NCBI RefSeq assembly: GCF_025143985.1
Contig: NZ_CP083564.1
Span: forward strand, 993,501-1,057,500
Direction: 5' to 3'
Source: Sulfitobacter sp. W027
Lineage (GTDB): Bacteria > Pseudomonadota > Alphaproteobacteria > Rhodobacterales > Rhodobacteraceae
Length of the DNA stretch: 64,000 nt
Shown: piece after piece, positions 36,259 through 45,152 of the stretch
Layout of the letters: every line of letters starts with the position of its first letter
Position numbering within the stretch: position 1 is the stretch's first letter
Notes under the pieces: generated by a model
The model's input: the letters and a program-made list of their open reading frames with translations, nothing else
Told to the model about the DNA's origin: nothing
Databases searched by the model: none
Made by a program: the position numbers and the translations under genes

Positions 36259-37656
36259 ATGCCATTAGTCTCTCGCAAAGAATTGGCAAAGGCGCAGGAT
36301 CAAGTGTTTTCAAAGGTTTCCCAAGCGGTGACGGGCAATCGCCTGATGGCACGGGCGCTGCGGTCAACCTCGTGGATTGTGCTGGGCTATGGCGGCGCGC
36401 AGGCGATCCGGCTGGCGTCGAACCTAATTTTGACGCGCCTGCTTTTCCCCGAGGCCTTTGGCCTGATGGCGTTGATACAGGTGGTGATCGTCGGGCTGAC
36501 CTTGTTTTCAGACGTGGGCATCGCACCGTCGATCGCACAGAGCAAACGCGGCGATGATCGAGACTTCTTAGACACCGCTTGGACGATTCAAGCGATCCGG
36601 GGGCTTTGCCTCTGGCTTGCGGCCTGTGCGCTGACGTGGCCGGTGGCGGCTTTCTATGATGAGCCTTCGCTGCTGACCTATTTGCCCATCGCGGCGCTGA
36701 GCCTTGTGGTTGCGGGATTCAATCCCACACGGATTGAGACATCGCATCGGCATTTGCAAATGGGGCGGCTGACGCTGCTGGACCTCACCTCGCAGGTGAT
36801 CGGTATTGTGGTGATGATTCTGGGCGCGTTGCTGTATCAGTCCGTCGCCGCATTGGTGGTTGGCGGTGTGGTGGGGGCGCTAGCGAAACTGGCGCTGACC
36901 CATGCCTTCCTGCCCGGACCGAGCAACCGCTTTCGTTGGGAGCAGCCGGCGGTGCAGGAATTGGTGCATTTCGGCAAATGGATTTTCCTGTCGACCATGT
37001 TTTGGTTCTTCGCCAGCCAAGGGGATAAGGCGATTTTGGGCAAGTTCCTCTCTCTCGAAGGGCTGGGGATTTACAACATTGGCTATTTCCTTGCCAGTTT
37101 TCCGCTGCTTCTGGGGCAGAATGTCACCGGGCGGGTGATGATCCCGATCTACCGCGAGGCGGGGGGCGGGGATCACCCGAAGTTACGGCGGATGCGCTAT
37201 GGGCTGAGTGGCGGGCTGCTGGCGCTGCTGGCGGTGATGGCCCTGGCGGGGCCATGGCTGGTCTCGGTGCTCTATGACCCGCGCTATCTGCAAAGTGGCG
37301 CGATACTGGTGATGCTGGCATTGGCGCTGATGCCGCAGGTGATCGGGATGACCTATGATCAAGCCGCATTGGCAGCGGGAGATTCGCAGCGGTTTTTCAT
37401 CTCATCCGCCTCGCGCGCGACCTTACAGATTGGAATGCTGCTGGTGGGCGTGATCTATGCCGGGCTGCCCGGTGCGTTGTTTGGGCTTGGGCTGGCGATG
37501 ATCTTGTCGCATCTGGTGTTGATCTGGCTGGCACGAGCGCACGGCGTCTGGGACGCGCGCCATGATCTGACCTTCGCTCTGCTCGGGCTGGCGCTTGGCG
37601 CGCTGGCGCTTTGGCTGCATTGGGATCGGGTGCTGGGTCTCAGCGCCACGGTTTGA
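36259..37656 (+). CDS. Wzx-like polysaccharide flippase
   Basis: This 465-residue protein has about twelve to fourteen hydrophobic helices and the start ALRSTSWIVLGYGGAQAIRLASNLILTRLL..PEAFGLMALI typical of the PST/MOP flippase group. It should turn lipid-linked repeat units to the periplasmic face. The ATG at 36259 follows GGGCGGGC; another in-frame ATG at 36346 is possible. The frame is open to 36016 but that part is antisense to the GT4 gene. It converges with the Wzz-like gene. Confidence 0.87.
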   Translation: MPLVSRKELAKAQDQVFSKVSQAVTGNRLMARALRSTSWIVLGYGGAQAIRLASNLILTRLLFPEAFGLMALIQVVIVGLTLFSDVGIAPSIAQSKRGDDRDFLDTAWTIQAIRGLCLWLAACALTWPVAAFYDEPSLLTYLPIAALSLVVAGFNPTRIETSHRHLQMGRLTLLDLTSQVIGIVVMILGALLYQSVAALVVGGVVGALAKLALTHAFLPGPSNRFRWEQPAVQELVHFGKWIFLSTMFWFFASQGDKAILGKFLSLEGLGIYNIGYFLASFPLLLGQNVTGRVMIPIYREAGGGDHPKLRRMRYGLSGGLLALLAVMALAGPWLVSVLYDPRYLQSGAILVMLALALMPQVIGMTYDQAALAAGDSQRFFISSASRATLQIGMLLVGVIYAGLPGALFGLGLAMILSHLVLIWLARAHGVWDARHDLTFALLGLALGALALWLHWDRVLGLSATV

Positions 37657-37661
37657 GTGGG

Positions 37662-38963
37662 TCAGCTCTTTTGCTTGCGGGCCATCCGCGCGGCGCGCCC
37701 CTGTTTGCCTGCATTGAGGCGCTCCTGCCAGACCTTGCCCAGGGTGCGACGTCTCTCACGCGGGCTGAGATCGGGGATCGACACGACGGGGATCAGCCCC
37801 GTCTCGCGTGTCATTTGCCGGGCCGAGCGGATCACCGGGCGGCGCAATTCGAGCAGGAAGGCGACGATCAGCGCAAGGGCAAAGCTGCCCATGCCGCCCA
37901 CAGCCGCGCGCTTTTTGCGGCTGAGCGAGACGGGGTAATCCGGCAGTTCAGCCTGTTCCAGCGTGATCAGTTTCTCGCCCCGCTGATCGGATTCGAGTGA
38001 GAACCCCACCTCTGCCTCATTGCGGCGCGCGGTGATCACCTCCAACTGGTCCTGCAACTGTGTCAGGCGACGGTCAAACCGGGCCAGTTCACGCTCGACC
38101 TCAGGCGAGGTTTGCAGGCTGGTGGTGAGGGTCTCGCGCTGCTCTTGCAGCAGGTCGCGCTGCGTTGTGAGGCTTTCCAGCGTGGCGTCCAGTTCCGCCC
38201 GTTCGCGGGCAATGGTGGCGGCGCGGGCATCAGGGTTGGTGCGGTCGCGCGCCAGCCGCGTGGCGATGATCTCACGGTCAAGCTCAAGGATGGCGTCATT
38301 CAGGCTGCTGATCTCGCCCCGGCGAAACTCAAGGCTGCCTTCGAGAGAGAGGTCGTTTTCGGCCCGGTAGTCTGCCAGTTCCGCCTCAAGCGCTGAGATG
38401 TCGCGGATCAGGTTCTGCTCTTGGCGTTGGAAAAACTCTAAAGTCTCAAGTGTCTGGCTTTGCCGTTGAGCTGCGGACATCTGACGGGTGCGATCGGCGA
38501 ATTCGCGGGCCACGGCCTGCGCATCGGCGGGGTTGTCCATCTCAGCGGTGAAGGTCATGACAGAAATCGTGCCGTCGTCGGCAAAGCCTTCGCGCGGGGC
38601 GGCGACCCCGGTGATCGTGACCGAACGGCGCAGCAGATCGACCTTTTCCGACATCCGCAGCGCGGTCAGATCTTCATAGAGACCAAAGCGTTGGATGATG
38701 TCGACCAGCGTGCCGCGCGCCATCAACTGCTGTTCGATCAATTGCAAACGCCGGGCTGAGGACCCTTCGACGGTCGAGGGGGCCAGATCATTTGCGATCT
38801 TGGGTTGCTCAATCTGAATGACCTCGGAAGACTGGTAGACATGCGCGATTGAGAGCGCCCAATAGACCGATGCGATGCAGCCTAGAAGCGTAATCAGAAT
38901 GATCACGCCCGCGCGACGGCGCAGCATGTCGATGACGTCATCGAATGTATAGATCGGTCCCAT
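37662..38963 (-). CDS. Wzz/GumC-like chain-length protein
   Basis: An N-terminal transmembrane helix (about residues 19-38, VIILITLLGCIASVYWALSI), a long coiled-coil-rich periplasmic part (about 100-340) and a second helix (about 362-383, FALALIVAFLL) are the Wzz layout. Chain-length proteins of this type work with the polymerase. A short basic cytoplasmic tail follows, with no kinase domain; the kinase-like ATPase is a separate upstream gene, which is the split arrangement. Length 433 residues. It is transcribed in line with the CpsD-like gene. Confidence 0.87.
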   Translation of the reverse strand: MGPIYTFDDVIDMLRRRAGVIILITLLGCIASVYWALSIAHVYQSSEVIQIEQPKIANDLAPSTVEGSSARRLQLIEQQLMARGTLVDIIQRFGLYEDLTALRMSEKVDLLRRSVTITGVAAPREGFADDGTISVMTFTAEMDNPADAQAVAREFADRTRQMSAAQRQSQTLETLEFFQRQEQNLIRDISALEAELADYRAENDLSLEGSLEFRRGEISSLNDAILELDREIIATRLARDRTNPDARAATIARERAELDATLESLTTQRDLLQEQRETLTTSLQTSPEVERELARFDRRLTQLQDQLEVITARRNEAEVGFSLESDQRGEKLITLEQAELPDYPVSLSRKKRAAVGGMGSFALALIVAFLLELRRPVIRSARQMTRETGLIPVVSIPDLSPRERRRTLGKVWQERLNAGKQGRAARMARKQKS

Positions 38964-39078
38964 GTGCCTCTTTCCAACCTGCCTAAAGCCCCCAGACCGT
39001 TGCCCGGCGGGGTTTCCCTGCCTAGACCAGAAGACTTGGGCGATAATAGGGCGCTAAGGGGCGCAAAGACAGGGGGTG

Positions 39079-39984
39079 TCAGGCATATTTCGGCAGGCTA
39101 GAGGTCCGCGCACGGTTCAGCACGATGCCCAAGAGTGGCACCTGACCTTCGAGCATCCGTTCGCATTCACGCAGATGGCGCGCCATGGTCTGGCTGCCGT
39201 CAGAAATCAGCAAAACGCCGTCTAATTGGGGTAAGAAGGCTGAAAGATCGTCGTGCTCCAACATGGGCGGCATGTCATAGAGGACGATTTCGGGCTGAAG
39301 TGCTGCACGCATGCGCAGTAGCGTTTCGGCGGTGGCGCTGTCTTGCAGGATCTCGGCTGCGTTCACCTCGGCTTGGTCATTCAAGCCAAGCGCCAGAGTA
39401 TCGCTGACACGCAGCATCTGTTGGCCCAGATCGACACGACCGCCGAGCAGATCACTCATCGCACCGGGGGATTCCAGATCAAAAGCGCGGGCCAGACCGG
39501 GGCTGCGCATGTTCATGTCCATCAGGACGGTGCGCGATCCCGGCACCCGCGACAGGCTCAGCGCCAGATTGGTAGCGGAAAAAGTGTTGCCGCAGCCAGA
39601 CGTGGGGGCGGTTATCGCGATATTGACCCAACCATGCTCAAACGTGGTTTGACGCAGGCGCGTACGCAAAAGATCAAAGGCCCGTGCGGCAGCGCTGTTG
39701 CGGTGATCGTCGACCAAAGGCATGTCCCCACCTGGGCCGGGTGTGGCCACGGGCAGGTCTTGCCAACGGGGCACGCGGTCATCGCTTACGTAAGGCGCAG
39801 CGGCGGCGGAGGCGGAGGAGATGGGCAGGCTTTCCTCGAAAGGCAGATCGCTATCAATCTCATCCTCATGGTCTATCACCGTGCGGCGCGGGCGGATGCT
39901 GTGCCGCATGCCCGGAGCGCCAAAGGACGCCATAACATCACTGTTGTCCGCGCCAAGGGCGTCAGATGCGTAAAGATCTTTCAT
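39079..39984 (-). CDS. CpsD/CapB-like BY-kinase ATPase with altered Walker A
   Basis: The protein has an N-terminal extension of about 110 residues and a P-loop ATPase domain of the bacterial tyrosine kinase group, with SRTVLMDMNMRSPG (Walker A') and EIVLYDMPPML (Walker B). The Walker A stretch reads TSGCGNT where GxGKT/S is expected, so the phosphate-binding Lys is Asn133. The tail ends SSLPKYA with one Tyr and no tyrosine cluster. ATP use and autophosphorylation may be weak or lost. The start at 39984 follows AAAGGG; an upstream ATG at 40011 adds nine residues. Confidence 0.83.
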   Translation of the reverse strand: MKDLYASDALGADNSDVMASFGAPGMRHSIRPRRTVIDHEDEIDSDLPFEESLPISSASAAAAPYVSDDRVPRWQDLPVATPGPGGDMPLVDDHRNSAAARAFDLLRTRLRQTTFEHGWVNIAITAPTSGCGNTFSATNLALSLSRVPGSRTVLMDMNMRSPGLARAFDLESPGAMSDLLGGRVDLGQQMLRVSDTLALGLNDQAEVNAAEILQDSATAETLLRMRAALQPEIVLYDMPPMLEHDDLSAFLPQLDGVLLISDGSQTMARHLRECERMLEGQVPLLGIVLNRARTSSLPKYA

Positions 39985-40055
39985 CTTTGTCCCTTTCGAT
40001 TTTCTAAACATGAGGCGAACAATTTCTGGTCGTTAATGGGCGCGGCAAACATCGC

Positions 40056-40838
40056 TCAGCACCCGGTCCGACGCAAGACGACACCGACGGTTTTGAGAAG
40101 AATGGTCAGATCCATCGGCAGCGACAGATTACGCCGATAGGCGCCGTCCACTTCATTACGGTAGGTAAACCGGCTGTTGTTGCGGGCAGAGACCTGCCAC
40201 AGGCCAGTGATGCCGGGGCGAAGGGCAAAGTAGGCTTTCGCATCGCCATACATCTCAAGCTGGTCGGGCATCATCGGACGCGGGCCAATCAAGCTCATGT
40301 CTCCGATCAACACGTTCCATAGCTGTGGCAGCTCATCAAGTGACGTAGCTCGCAGGAAACTGCCCACCCGTGTGATGCGCGGATCGTTCTTAAGCTTTTG
40401 CATCTCATCCCATTCCGCGCGCATCGCCGGGTTCGCGGCAAGATAGCTTTCCAGCACCGCATCGGCATCGCGCACCATGGTCCGCAGTTTCAGGATAGAG
40501 AAGCGCTTTCCACCTCGGCCAAGGCGCTGCTGAGTATAGAAGGGCTGACCGCTTTCGATCCACAGCGCCAGCGCGCAGAGCGCGATAATCGGCAGCGCGA
40601 TGGGCAGGGCGGCAAGGATCAACAACTTGTCGATAATTGGCTTGGCGTAGCGGCCATAAAGTCCGGTGGGGCGCAGGCAAAAGGAAGCCAAAGCGCGCGG
40701 CGCTTGCAGCATAGCACCGCGCGCAACGGCAGGCTGCGCACCACTCAGGGCGCGGCCCATAGAGCCGCCCAATATCGGAGCTCCTGCGGTGACCTCCGTC
40801 AAGCCATAAGCATGGCCGTCGACGTTAACGTACTTCAT
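40056..40838 (-). CDS. ExoY-type undecaprenyl-phosphate sugar transferase
   Basis: One hydrophobic helix (about 72-93) precedes the conserved catalytic domain with QRLGRGGKRFSILKLRTMV, DPRITRVGSFLRATSLDELPQLWNVL, MSLIGPRPMM and RPGITGLWQVS. This is the polyisoprenyl-phosphate hexose-1-phosphate transferase family that puts the first sugar-phosphate on undecaprenyl phosphate. The N-terminal part is short, as in ExoY-like enzymes. Length 260 residues. It leads the gene set exoY-cpsD-wzz on this strand, after a long upstream gap. Confidence 0.92.
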   Translation of the reverse strand: MKYVNVDGHAYGLTEVTAGAPILGGSMGRALSGAQPAVARGAMLQAPRALASFCLRPTGLYGRYAKPIIDKLLILAALPIALPIIALCALALWIESGQPFYTQQRLGRGGKRFSILKLRTMVRDADAVLESYLAANPAMRAEWDEMQKLKNDPRITRVGSFLRATSLDELPQLWNVLIGDMSLIGPRPMMPDQLEMYGDAKAYFALRPGITGLWQVSARNNSRFTYRNEVDGAYRRNLSLPMDLTILLKTVGVVLRRTGC

Positions 40839-41446
40839 TTAAACCCCCCAGGGTTTTATCCTGTGTAATTGGACCAGCACGATCCACAGCGCATTCACAC
40901 CGCTGCGTCTTGAAGGTCTATCTGACCTATCCAGACAGGTAGGATATGTATCCTTTCATACCACCTTTTCGCCTTATTTGATCCATTTTCTTAGAAACAG
41001 ACTGTTTCAAGGTAGAGTGGGTTGGCGGAAGTTGACCAATGAAATGGTGGGGTAGAGGAATTACTCTAGGTCGGATGACAGGATTCACGAGCAGTTTGTC
41101 AGCGCATCTAAGTGCTTGGCCCAAAAACCGGGTGAAGTCTATAATATGTTGATCTATATAAATAAATCTTCTTAACCAATGGATGTGTGAGGGGGCTGGC
41201 CTGATGCATGTTTCGCTATTGCCAGAATGTCCCGGACCCTTCGGTCAAGACTGTCGGTGTGAACCTTCCGTACCGCTTGAAGCGCCGTAGCTCAGAGTTC
41301 TCACAGCAATGTCAGGGCGATAAATGGGCGACAGTTGGGCGAGAGGCACGGGGATGTAGAGATAAGTCGAGCTAAATCGTGTGCAAAACCCCAAAGGGAT
41401 TCTCTGATGCGGCCCAGGGTCTGTTTTAGCTATTTGTGAAGGAGAA
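40839..41446. other. 608-bp gap before the integrated element
   Basis: No convincing gene is present. It probably holds the promoter of the ExoY-type operon on the minus strand. It is more AT-rich than its surroundings, especially near 41,140-41,180. A short inverted repeat (GGATA..TATCC, 40942-40953) is seen, but no stronger signal. It ends at the left attachment site. Confidence 0.5.
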
Positions 41447-41464
41447 AAGTGGCAGCCCGTAGGG
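41447..41464. repeat. attL, 18-bp direct repeat
   Basis: The sequence AAGTGGCAGCCCGTAGGG is identical to 51538-51555, which covers the 3' end of tRNA-Glu. This copy is the displaced tRNA end at the far side of the element. Confidence 0.93.
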
Positions 41465-41610
41465 TTGTACCAGTTTCCAGTCAATTCAACGGTCTAGCTT
41501 GTCCAACAGGCGGTGCGACCCCCATTGATAACAAAGCGAAAAAATGCGCTTTGTCCAACCCGAAAAAGCGCTCCAACCTAGGACGCCACATCGCTCCCGA
41601 TCATAAGCGC

Positions 41611-41961
41611 ATGTCGCGGATGATCGGCTACTGTCTCACATTGCAGACCTCAGATGCGTGGCTTGGTTTCTCGAAAGTCGCATCTGCAAAGCTAGACGCG
41701 ACCGAGCGGGCCTCCTTGGCCTGGGCTGCTCTTATGGCGCTCAAACCAGAGCATGTAGAGCTGACAGCCGCTGCGGTCCTCAAAGCCGCAGGTTCTCCGC
41801 TACCCGCTTTCCTCGGTGGACTTGATGAGGCCCGGTTTTGGGCATCCTGCGCCACTCGATCGGAACTTAAGGCATATGCTCTGGCTGCTCATGACGCCAT
41901 GAGTGCGCAGGACCAGGCCGCATTCTTTCAGCACATCAGTGAAGTGGAGATTGCAGCATGA
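41611..41961 (+). CDS. Phage-type hypothetical protein
   Basis: A 116-residue helical protein with no membrane segment: MSRMIGYCLTLQTSDAWLGF, a middle of Ala-rich helices and LPAFLGGLDEARFWASCATRSELKAYALAAHDAM. Proteins of this type sit next to head-tail connector genes in Rhodobacterales prophages, as I recall, but no role is known. The frame is open to 41449 inside attL, but the ATG at 41611 gives a plausible start. It overlaps the connector gene by four bases. Confidence 0.6.
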   Translation: MSRMIGYCLTLQTSDAWLGFSKVASAKLDATERASLAWAALMALKPEHVELTAAAVLKAAGSPLPAFLGGLDEARFWASCATRSELKAYALAAHDAMSAQDQAAFFQHISEVEIAA

Positions 41962-42506
41962 AGATGTTTGTAGACCGCCTCAGCTTGCCGACCGAATTGC
42001 CTGTTGATTTGACTGCGGTGAAGCAACACTTGCGGGTTGATGGCTCTGACCAGGATCAGGCAATCACCACTATGGCACACACAGCGGCCCTCGATGTGAT
42101 GGGTTTCGCTGGGATTGCACTTCTGACGCAAACTATCCGAGTTGTCGTCCTGGATCCTTCCCCCGCGTCATACTTCGTTCTTCCGATCGGCCCAGTGCTG
42201 GACGGCGAGGTTCCGACCGTTGCTGTCGACGGTTCTCCGGTTACAAGGTTCACCCTGCTTCCCGGCCACATTCCGACGATCATCTGGGATGATGACGTCG
42301 CAGCGGACAGGCTGACACGGCTGGAAATTACCTACCAGGCGGGGTTTGGCAGTAGTCCCTCTGACATCCCACACGACTTGGCTCAAGCGATCATGGATCA
42401 GACTGCGCTGCATTATGATGGCCGATCGCCCATGAGCCAGCGCGAGTTGACGATGTCGCCCCACATGACGCGCGTGGCAGCACGGTATCGCGGGTTGCGG
42501 CTATGA
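41958..42506 (+). CDS. Phage head-tail connector (gp6-like)
   Basis: LPVDLTAVKQHLRVDGSDQDQAITTMAHTAALDVMGFAG is the HK97 gp6-like connector start, and ITYQAGFGSSPSDIPHDLAQAIMDQTALHYDGR is its typical late block. Connectors form a ring below the portal and seal the head after packaging. At 182 residues it is normal. It overlaps both neighbours as ATGA. Connectors are head parts, so their presence agrees with a head-only element. Confidence 0.85.
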   Translation: MKMFVDRLSLPTELPVDLTAVKQHLRVDGSDQDQAITTMAHTAALDVMGFAGIALLTQTIRVVVLDPSPASYFVLPIGPVLDGEVPTVAVDGSPVTRFTLLPGHIPTIIWDDDVAADRLTRLEITYQAGFGSSPSDIPHDLAQAIMDQTALHYDGRSPMSQRELTMSPHMTRVAARYRGLRL

Positions 42507-42730
42507 CCAGCCGCGAGCTTGATGAAATCCTCCACTACCGCTGGCCGCTGGTCCTGCGCGCCGCAATGGCGGGCAGTGATGAATGGTTGAAAGGGTTCGC
42601 CCGCTCGATCGCAAAGCACGGCAAGCGGGCTTCGTGGCGTCCCACCCACAAGCAAGAGCAGATCATGCGGCGGCTCGTGTCCGAACTGGGCACGGCACCG
42701 TCATCTGAAGGGGAAGTGATCGAGAGATAA
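42503..42730 (+). CDS. Small phage-type hypothetical protein
   Basis: A 75-residue basic protein (ELDEILHYRWPLVLRAAMAGSDEWLKGFARSIAKHG... KQEQIMRRLVSEL), helical and soluble. It overlaps the connector gene as ATGA. Its last part resembles short basic proteins of Rhodobacterales prophages. It could be a small packaging or DNA-binding factor, but it does not look like a small terminase. Function unknown. Confidence 0.6.
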   Translation: MTSRELDEILHYRWPLVLRAAMAGSDEWLKGFARSIAKHGKRASWRPTHKQEQIMRRLVSELGTAPSSEGEVIER

Positions 42731-43110
42731 AAGAAAGCCCGCCGGGACAAACGGCGGGCCTATGCGGCAGGTGGCTTTTACGGGTTAGCCGGGCCTGACG
42801 CATCACAGTGCTACCGGGAAACGGGCCACAGCACAAGGGCAGCTATTCCGCGTCACGCGGTCACTCCACGCCCTAAGGCCCCACTGCCACCCTCCTAGGC
42901 GGTGAACATGGGAGTGCGGATCGAGCCGAGGGGAAGGCGAGGTCTGACCTAAGCGGCGGCCCGGCTCCGGTGAGCAGGCAAGATCGTAGCGGTCAGGGCG
43001 GGAGGCGGGTTTTCAACCCCGCTGCAGTAACCCGCTTTCTGACCGTCACAGCAACCCTCACCAGTGAGCAGAGGGCCACGACAGTAGAGTAACGCGCGAG
43101 AGGCAAGACG
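42731..43110. other. 380-bp GC-rich non-coding region before TerL
   Basis: No gene is visible. The region holds several GC-rich inverted repeats: GCCCGCCG/CGGCGGGC at 42737-42759 and a GCGGG/CCCGC hairpin near 43006-43023. In phages the region just before the large terminase often contains the packaging (cos or pac) site, and no small terminase gene is seen here. A packaging site or structured RNA is possible; neither is proven. Confidence 0.45.
42737..42759. terminator. Hairpin, possible terminator
   Basis: An 8-bp GC stem (GCCCGCCG with CGGCGGGC) lies seven bases after the stop of the 75-residue gene. No T run follows directly, so it may be a structure of another kind. Confidence 0.4.
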
Positions 43111-44820
43111 ATGACAGAGACGAAGAAGAGAGAGAGGACGTGGCGCAAGGCGGATGGCTCGAAGCTGCCCACCGCGCCCAAGCTGTCTTTGTCTGAGCAA
43201 CGCCAAGATGACCTCTTCGGCAATGGTCCCAATGCCGCGACTTTGGCACCCGCGCGGGACCGGGGAGGAGAGTTATCAATTTTCGCGCCCGGCTCAGATT
43301 GGGAAAATCAGGCCCCAGCGGAAAGAGCTATGCAGTTCATGCATGGACTTAACATTCCTGAGGGTCCGAACGCTGGCAAGCCGGTTCAGCTCGCGCCCTT
43401 TCAGCGGCAATTTATCGAAGGCGCTTTGGCAGCCGATACCGTCAACGCTGTTCTGAGCATCGGTCGCGGCAACGGGAAATCCGCTATAACGGCGGGCCTC
43501 GCCCTCGGAGGTCTGCTCGGCATCTGGGATCGCCAGCCTCGGCGGGAGATCATCGCCGCTGCGCGTACCCGCGATCAGGGCCGGATCATCTGGGACTTTG
43601 TAGCGGGCTTCATCGAAAGCCTGCCTTTAGAAATCCGCCGACACTTCATTTTCCGCCGCGCGCCTAGGCTCGAAATTGAGTATGGCGGCGATGGCGGTGG
43701 GCATGTTCTTCGCGTGATCGCAGCTGACGGCAAATCAGCACTCGGCGGCGCGCCGACGATGGCAATTCTAGATGAGCGCGGCCATTGGGCGCTCGATCGA
43801 GGCGATGAGCTGGAACATGCGCTACTATCCGGCCTGGGTAAGCGGGAAGGCCGGGCATTTCTGATCAGCACCAGCGCCAGCGACGACACGCATCCTTTCT
43901 CTCGATGGATCGATGACCCGACATCGGGTTCCTATGTCCAAGAGCATCGTCCTGCGCCGGGCCTTCCTGCCGATGATACGGAAAGCCTTTTGATCGCTAA
44001 TCCTGGTGCGCCACATGGTATCGGCGGTTCACTGGGCTGGCTTGAGGCGCAAGCCAAACGCGCTATTGCCAGAGGTGGGTCCAGCCTAACGAGCTTCCGG
44101 CTCTATAACCGCAACGAGCGAGTGTCCGGCGAGACGCGCGATCTTCTGATCACGCTAGACGAATGGCTGGAATGTGAAGCCGATGTACTGCCCCCGCGTG
44201 AAGGCGGCGTGGTGATCGGGATCGACCTCGGCGGCTCTGCCTCAATGACAGCGGCGGCATTCTACTGGCCAGAAACAGGCCGTCTTGAATGCAAAGGTAC
44301 ATTCCCATCCATGCCCAGCCTGTTGGATCGTGGTCAATCTGATGGCGTCGCCGATCGCTACGTCGAAATGCATGATCGAGGTGAACTGTCTGTCCTCGGC
44401 GATAAGACAGTTCCGGTCGCGCCCTGGCTGGTCGAGGTGGTGCGCCATGTCGAGGGAGAGCCCATCACCGCGATCACTATGGACCGCTACAAACAGGCGG
44501 AACTCGGCGAGGCAATTGCCAGGGCCGGTATTCGTGCGCCCTTGGTTTGGCGCGGGCAAGGTTTCCGCGATGGCGGCGAAGATGCAGAAAGGTTCCGCCG
44601 GGCCGCCTTTGATGGGCAAATCAAGGCCAAGCCCTCCCTACTTTTGCGCTCTGCCTTCGGTGACACCGTCTGCCTGCGCGATCCCGCCAATAACATCAAA
44701 ATTGCGAAAGCCCGTTCCACAGGTCGCATCGACGCGGCGGCGGCGTCCGTCCTTGCGGTGGCCCAGGGCGCGCGGATCGCAGCTCAACCCAAAGCGAAGG
44801 CGAAAATGCAATGGTTTTGA
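43111..44820 (+). CDS. Phage terminase large subunit (TerL)
   Basis: TerL is the ATP-driven packaging motor and DNA-cutting nuclease. The Walker A loop reads GRGNGKS (Lys123), the Walker B acidic pair is Asp221-Glu222 (AILDERG) and the RNase-H-like nuclease starts at IGIDLGGS (Asp372). At 569 residues it has the normal length and both domains, with no sign of truncation. The ATG at 43111 has a modest GAGAGG site upstream. It follows a 380-bp non-coding region and overlaps the head-closure gene by ten bases. No small subunit gene is seen nearby. Confidence 0.92.
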   Translation: MTETKKRERTWRKADGSKLPTAPKLSLSEQRQDDLFGNGPNAATLAPARDRGGELSIFAPGSDWENQAPAERAMQFMHGLNIPEGPNAGKPVQLAPFQRQFIEGALAADTVNAVLSIGRGNGKSAITAGLALGGLLGIWDRQPRREIIAAARTRDQGRIIWDFVAGFIESLPLEIRRHFIFRRAPRLEIEYGGDGGGHVLRVIAADGKSALGGAPTMAILDERGHWALDRGDELEHALLSGLGKREGRAFLISTSASDDTHPFSRWIDDPTSGSYVQEHRPAPGLPADDTESLLIANPGAPHGIGGSLGWLEAQAKRAIARGGSSLTSFRLYNRNERVSGETRDLLITLDEWLECEADVLPPREGGVVIGIDLGGSASMTAAAFYWPETGRLECKGTFPSMPSLLDRGQSDGVADRYVEMHDRGELSVLGDKTVPVAPWLVEVVRHVEGEPITAITMDRYKQAELGEAIARAGIRAPLVWRGQGFRDGGEDAERFRRAAFDGQIKAKPSLLLRSAFGDTVCLRDPANNIKIAKARSTGRIDAAAASVLAVAQGARIAAQPKAKAKMQWF

Positions 44821-45152
44821 ACGCAGGGAATCTGGACAGGCGGGTTCAATTCCGCCGCTTCATCCTGGTCGATGACGGTTTCGGCAAGGTCGAGGAGTGG
44901 AGCGATCACGGCACACCTGTCGCCGCTGCAAAACGTGACGTGAGCGATGCGGAACGGTGGAGCGCGGATCAAGTCCAAGCCTCGATCACAACGCGTTTTA
45001 CGGTCCGGTGGAGTAGCTTCACTGCCGACCTCGATCCTAAAGATCGGCTGACTTGTGAAGGCCGTGAATACGACATCACCGGCATCAAGGAAACGCCAGA
45101 TCGGCGGCGGCGCATGTTGGAGCTGACCTGTTCGGCGAGGGCCGATCAATGA
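44811..45152 (+). CDS. Phage head closure / head-tail adaptor protein
   Basis: The 113-residue protein has the SPP1 gp16-like head closure pattern: NLDRRVQFRRF, DDGFGKVEEWSDHG, TTRFTVRWSS and CEGREYDITGIKETPDRRRRMLEL. These proteins bind below the connector and form the docking face for a tail. It is the outermost head part encoded here. It overlaps TerL at the start and the HNH gene (ATGA) at the end. Confidence 0.85.
   Translation: MVLNAGNLDRRVQFRRFILVDDGFGKVEEWSDHGTPVAAAKRDVSDAERWSADQVQASITTRFTVRWSSFTADLDPKDRLTCEGREYDITGIKETPDRRRRMLELTCSARADQ

Noticed and set aside
40942..40953. Short inverted repeat GGATA..TATCC as an operator of the ExoY-type operon
   Set aside because: Five-base arms with no matching regulator nearby are too weak to claim.
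42503..42730. The 75-residue protein as small terminase
   Set aside because: It lacks a clear HTH and is shorter than known small terminases; position alone is not enough.
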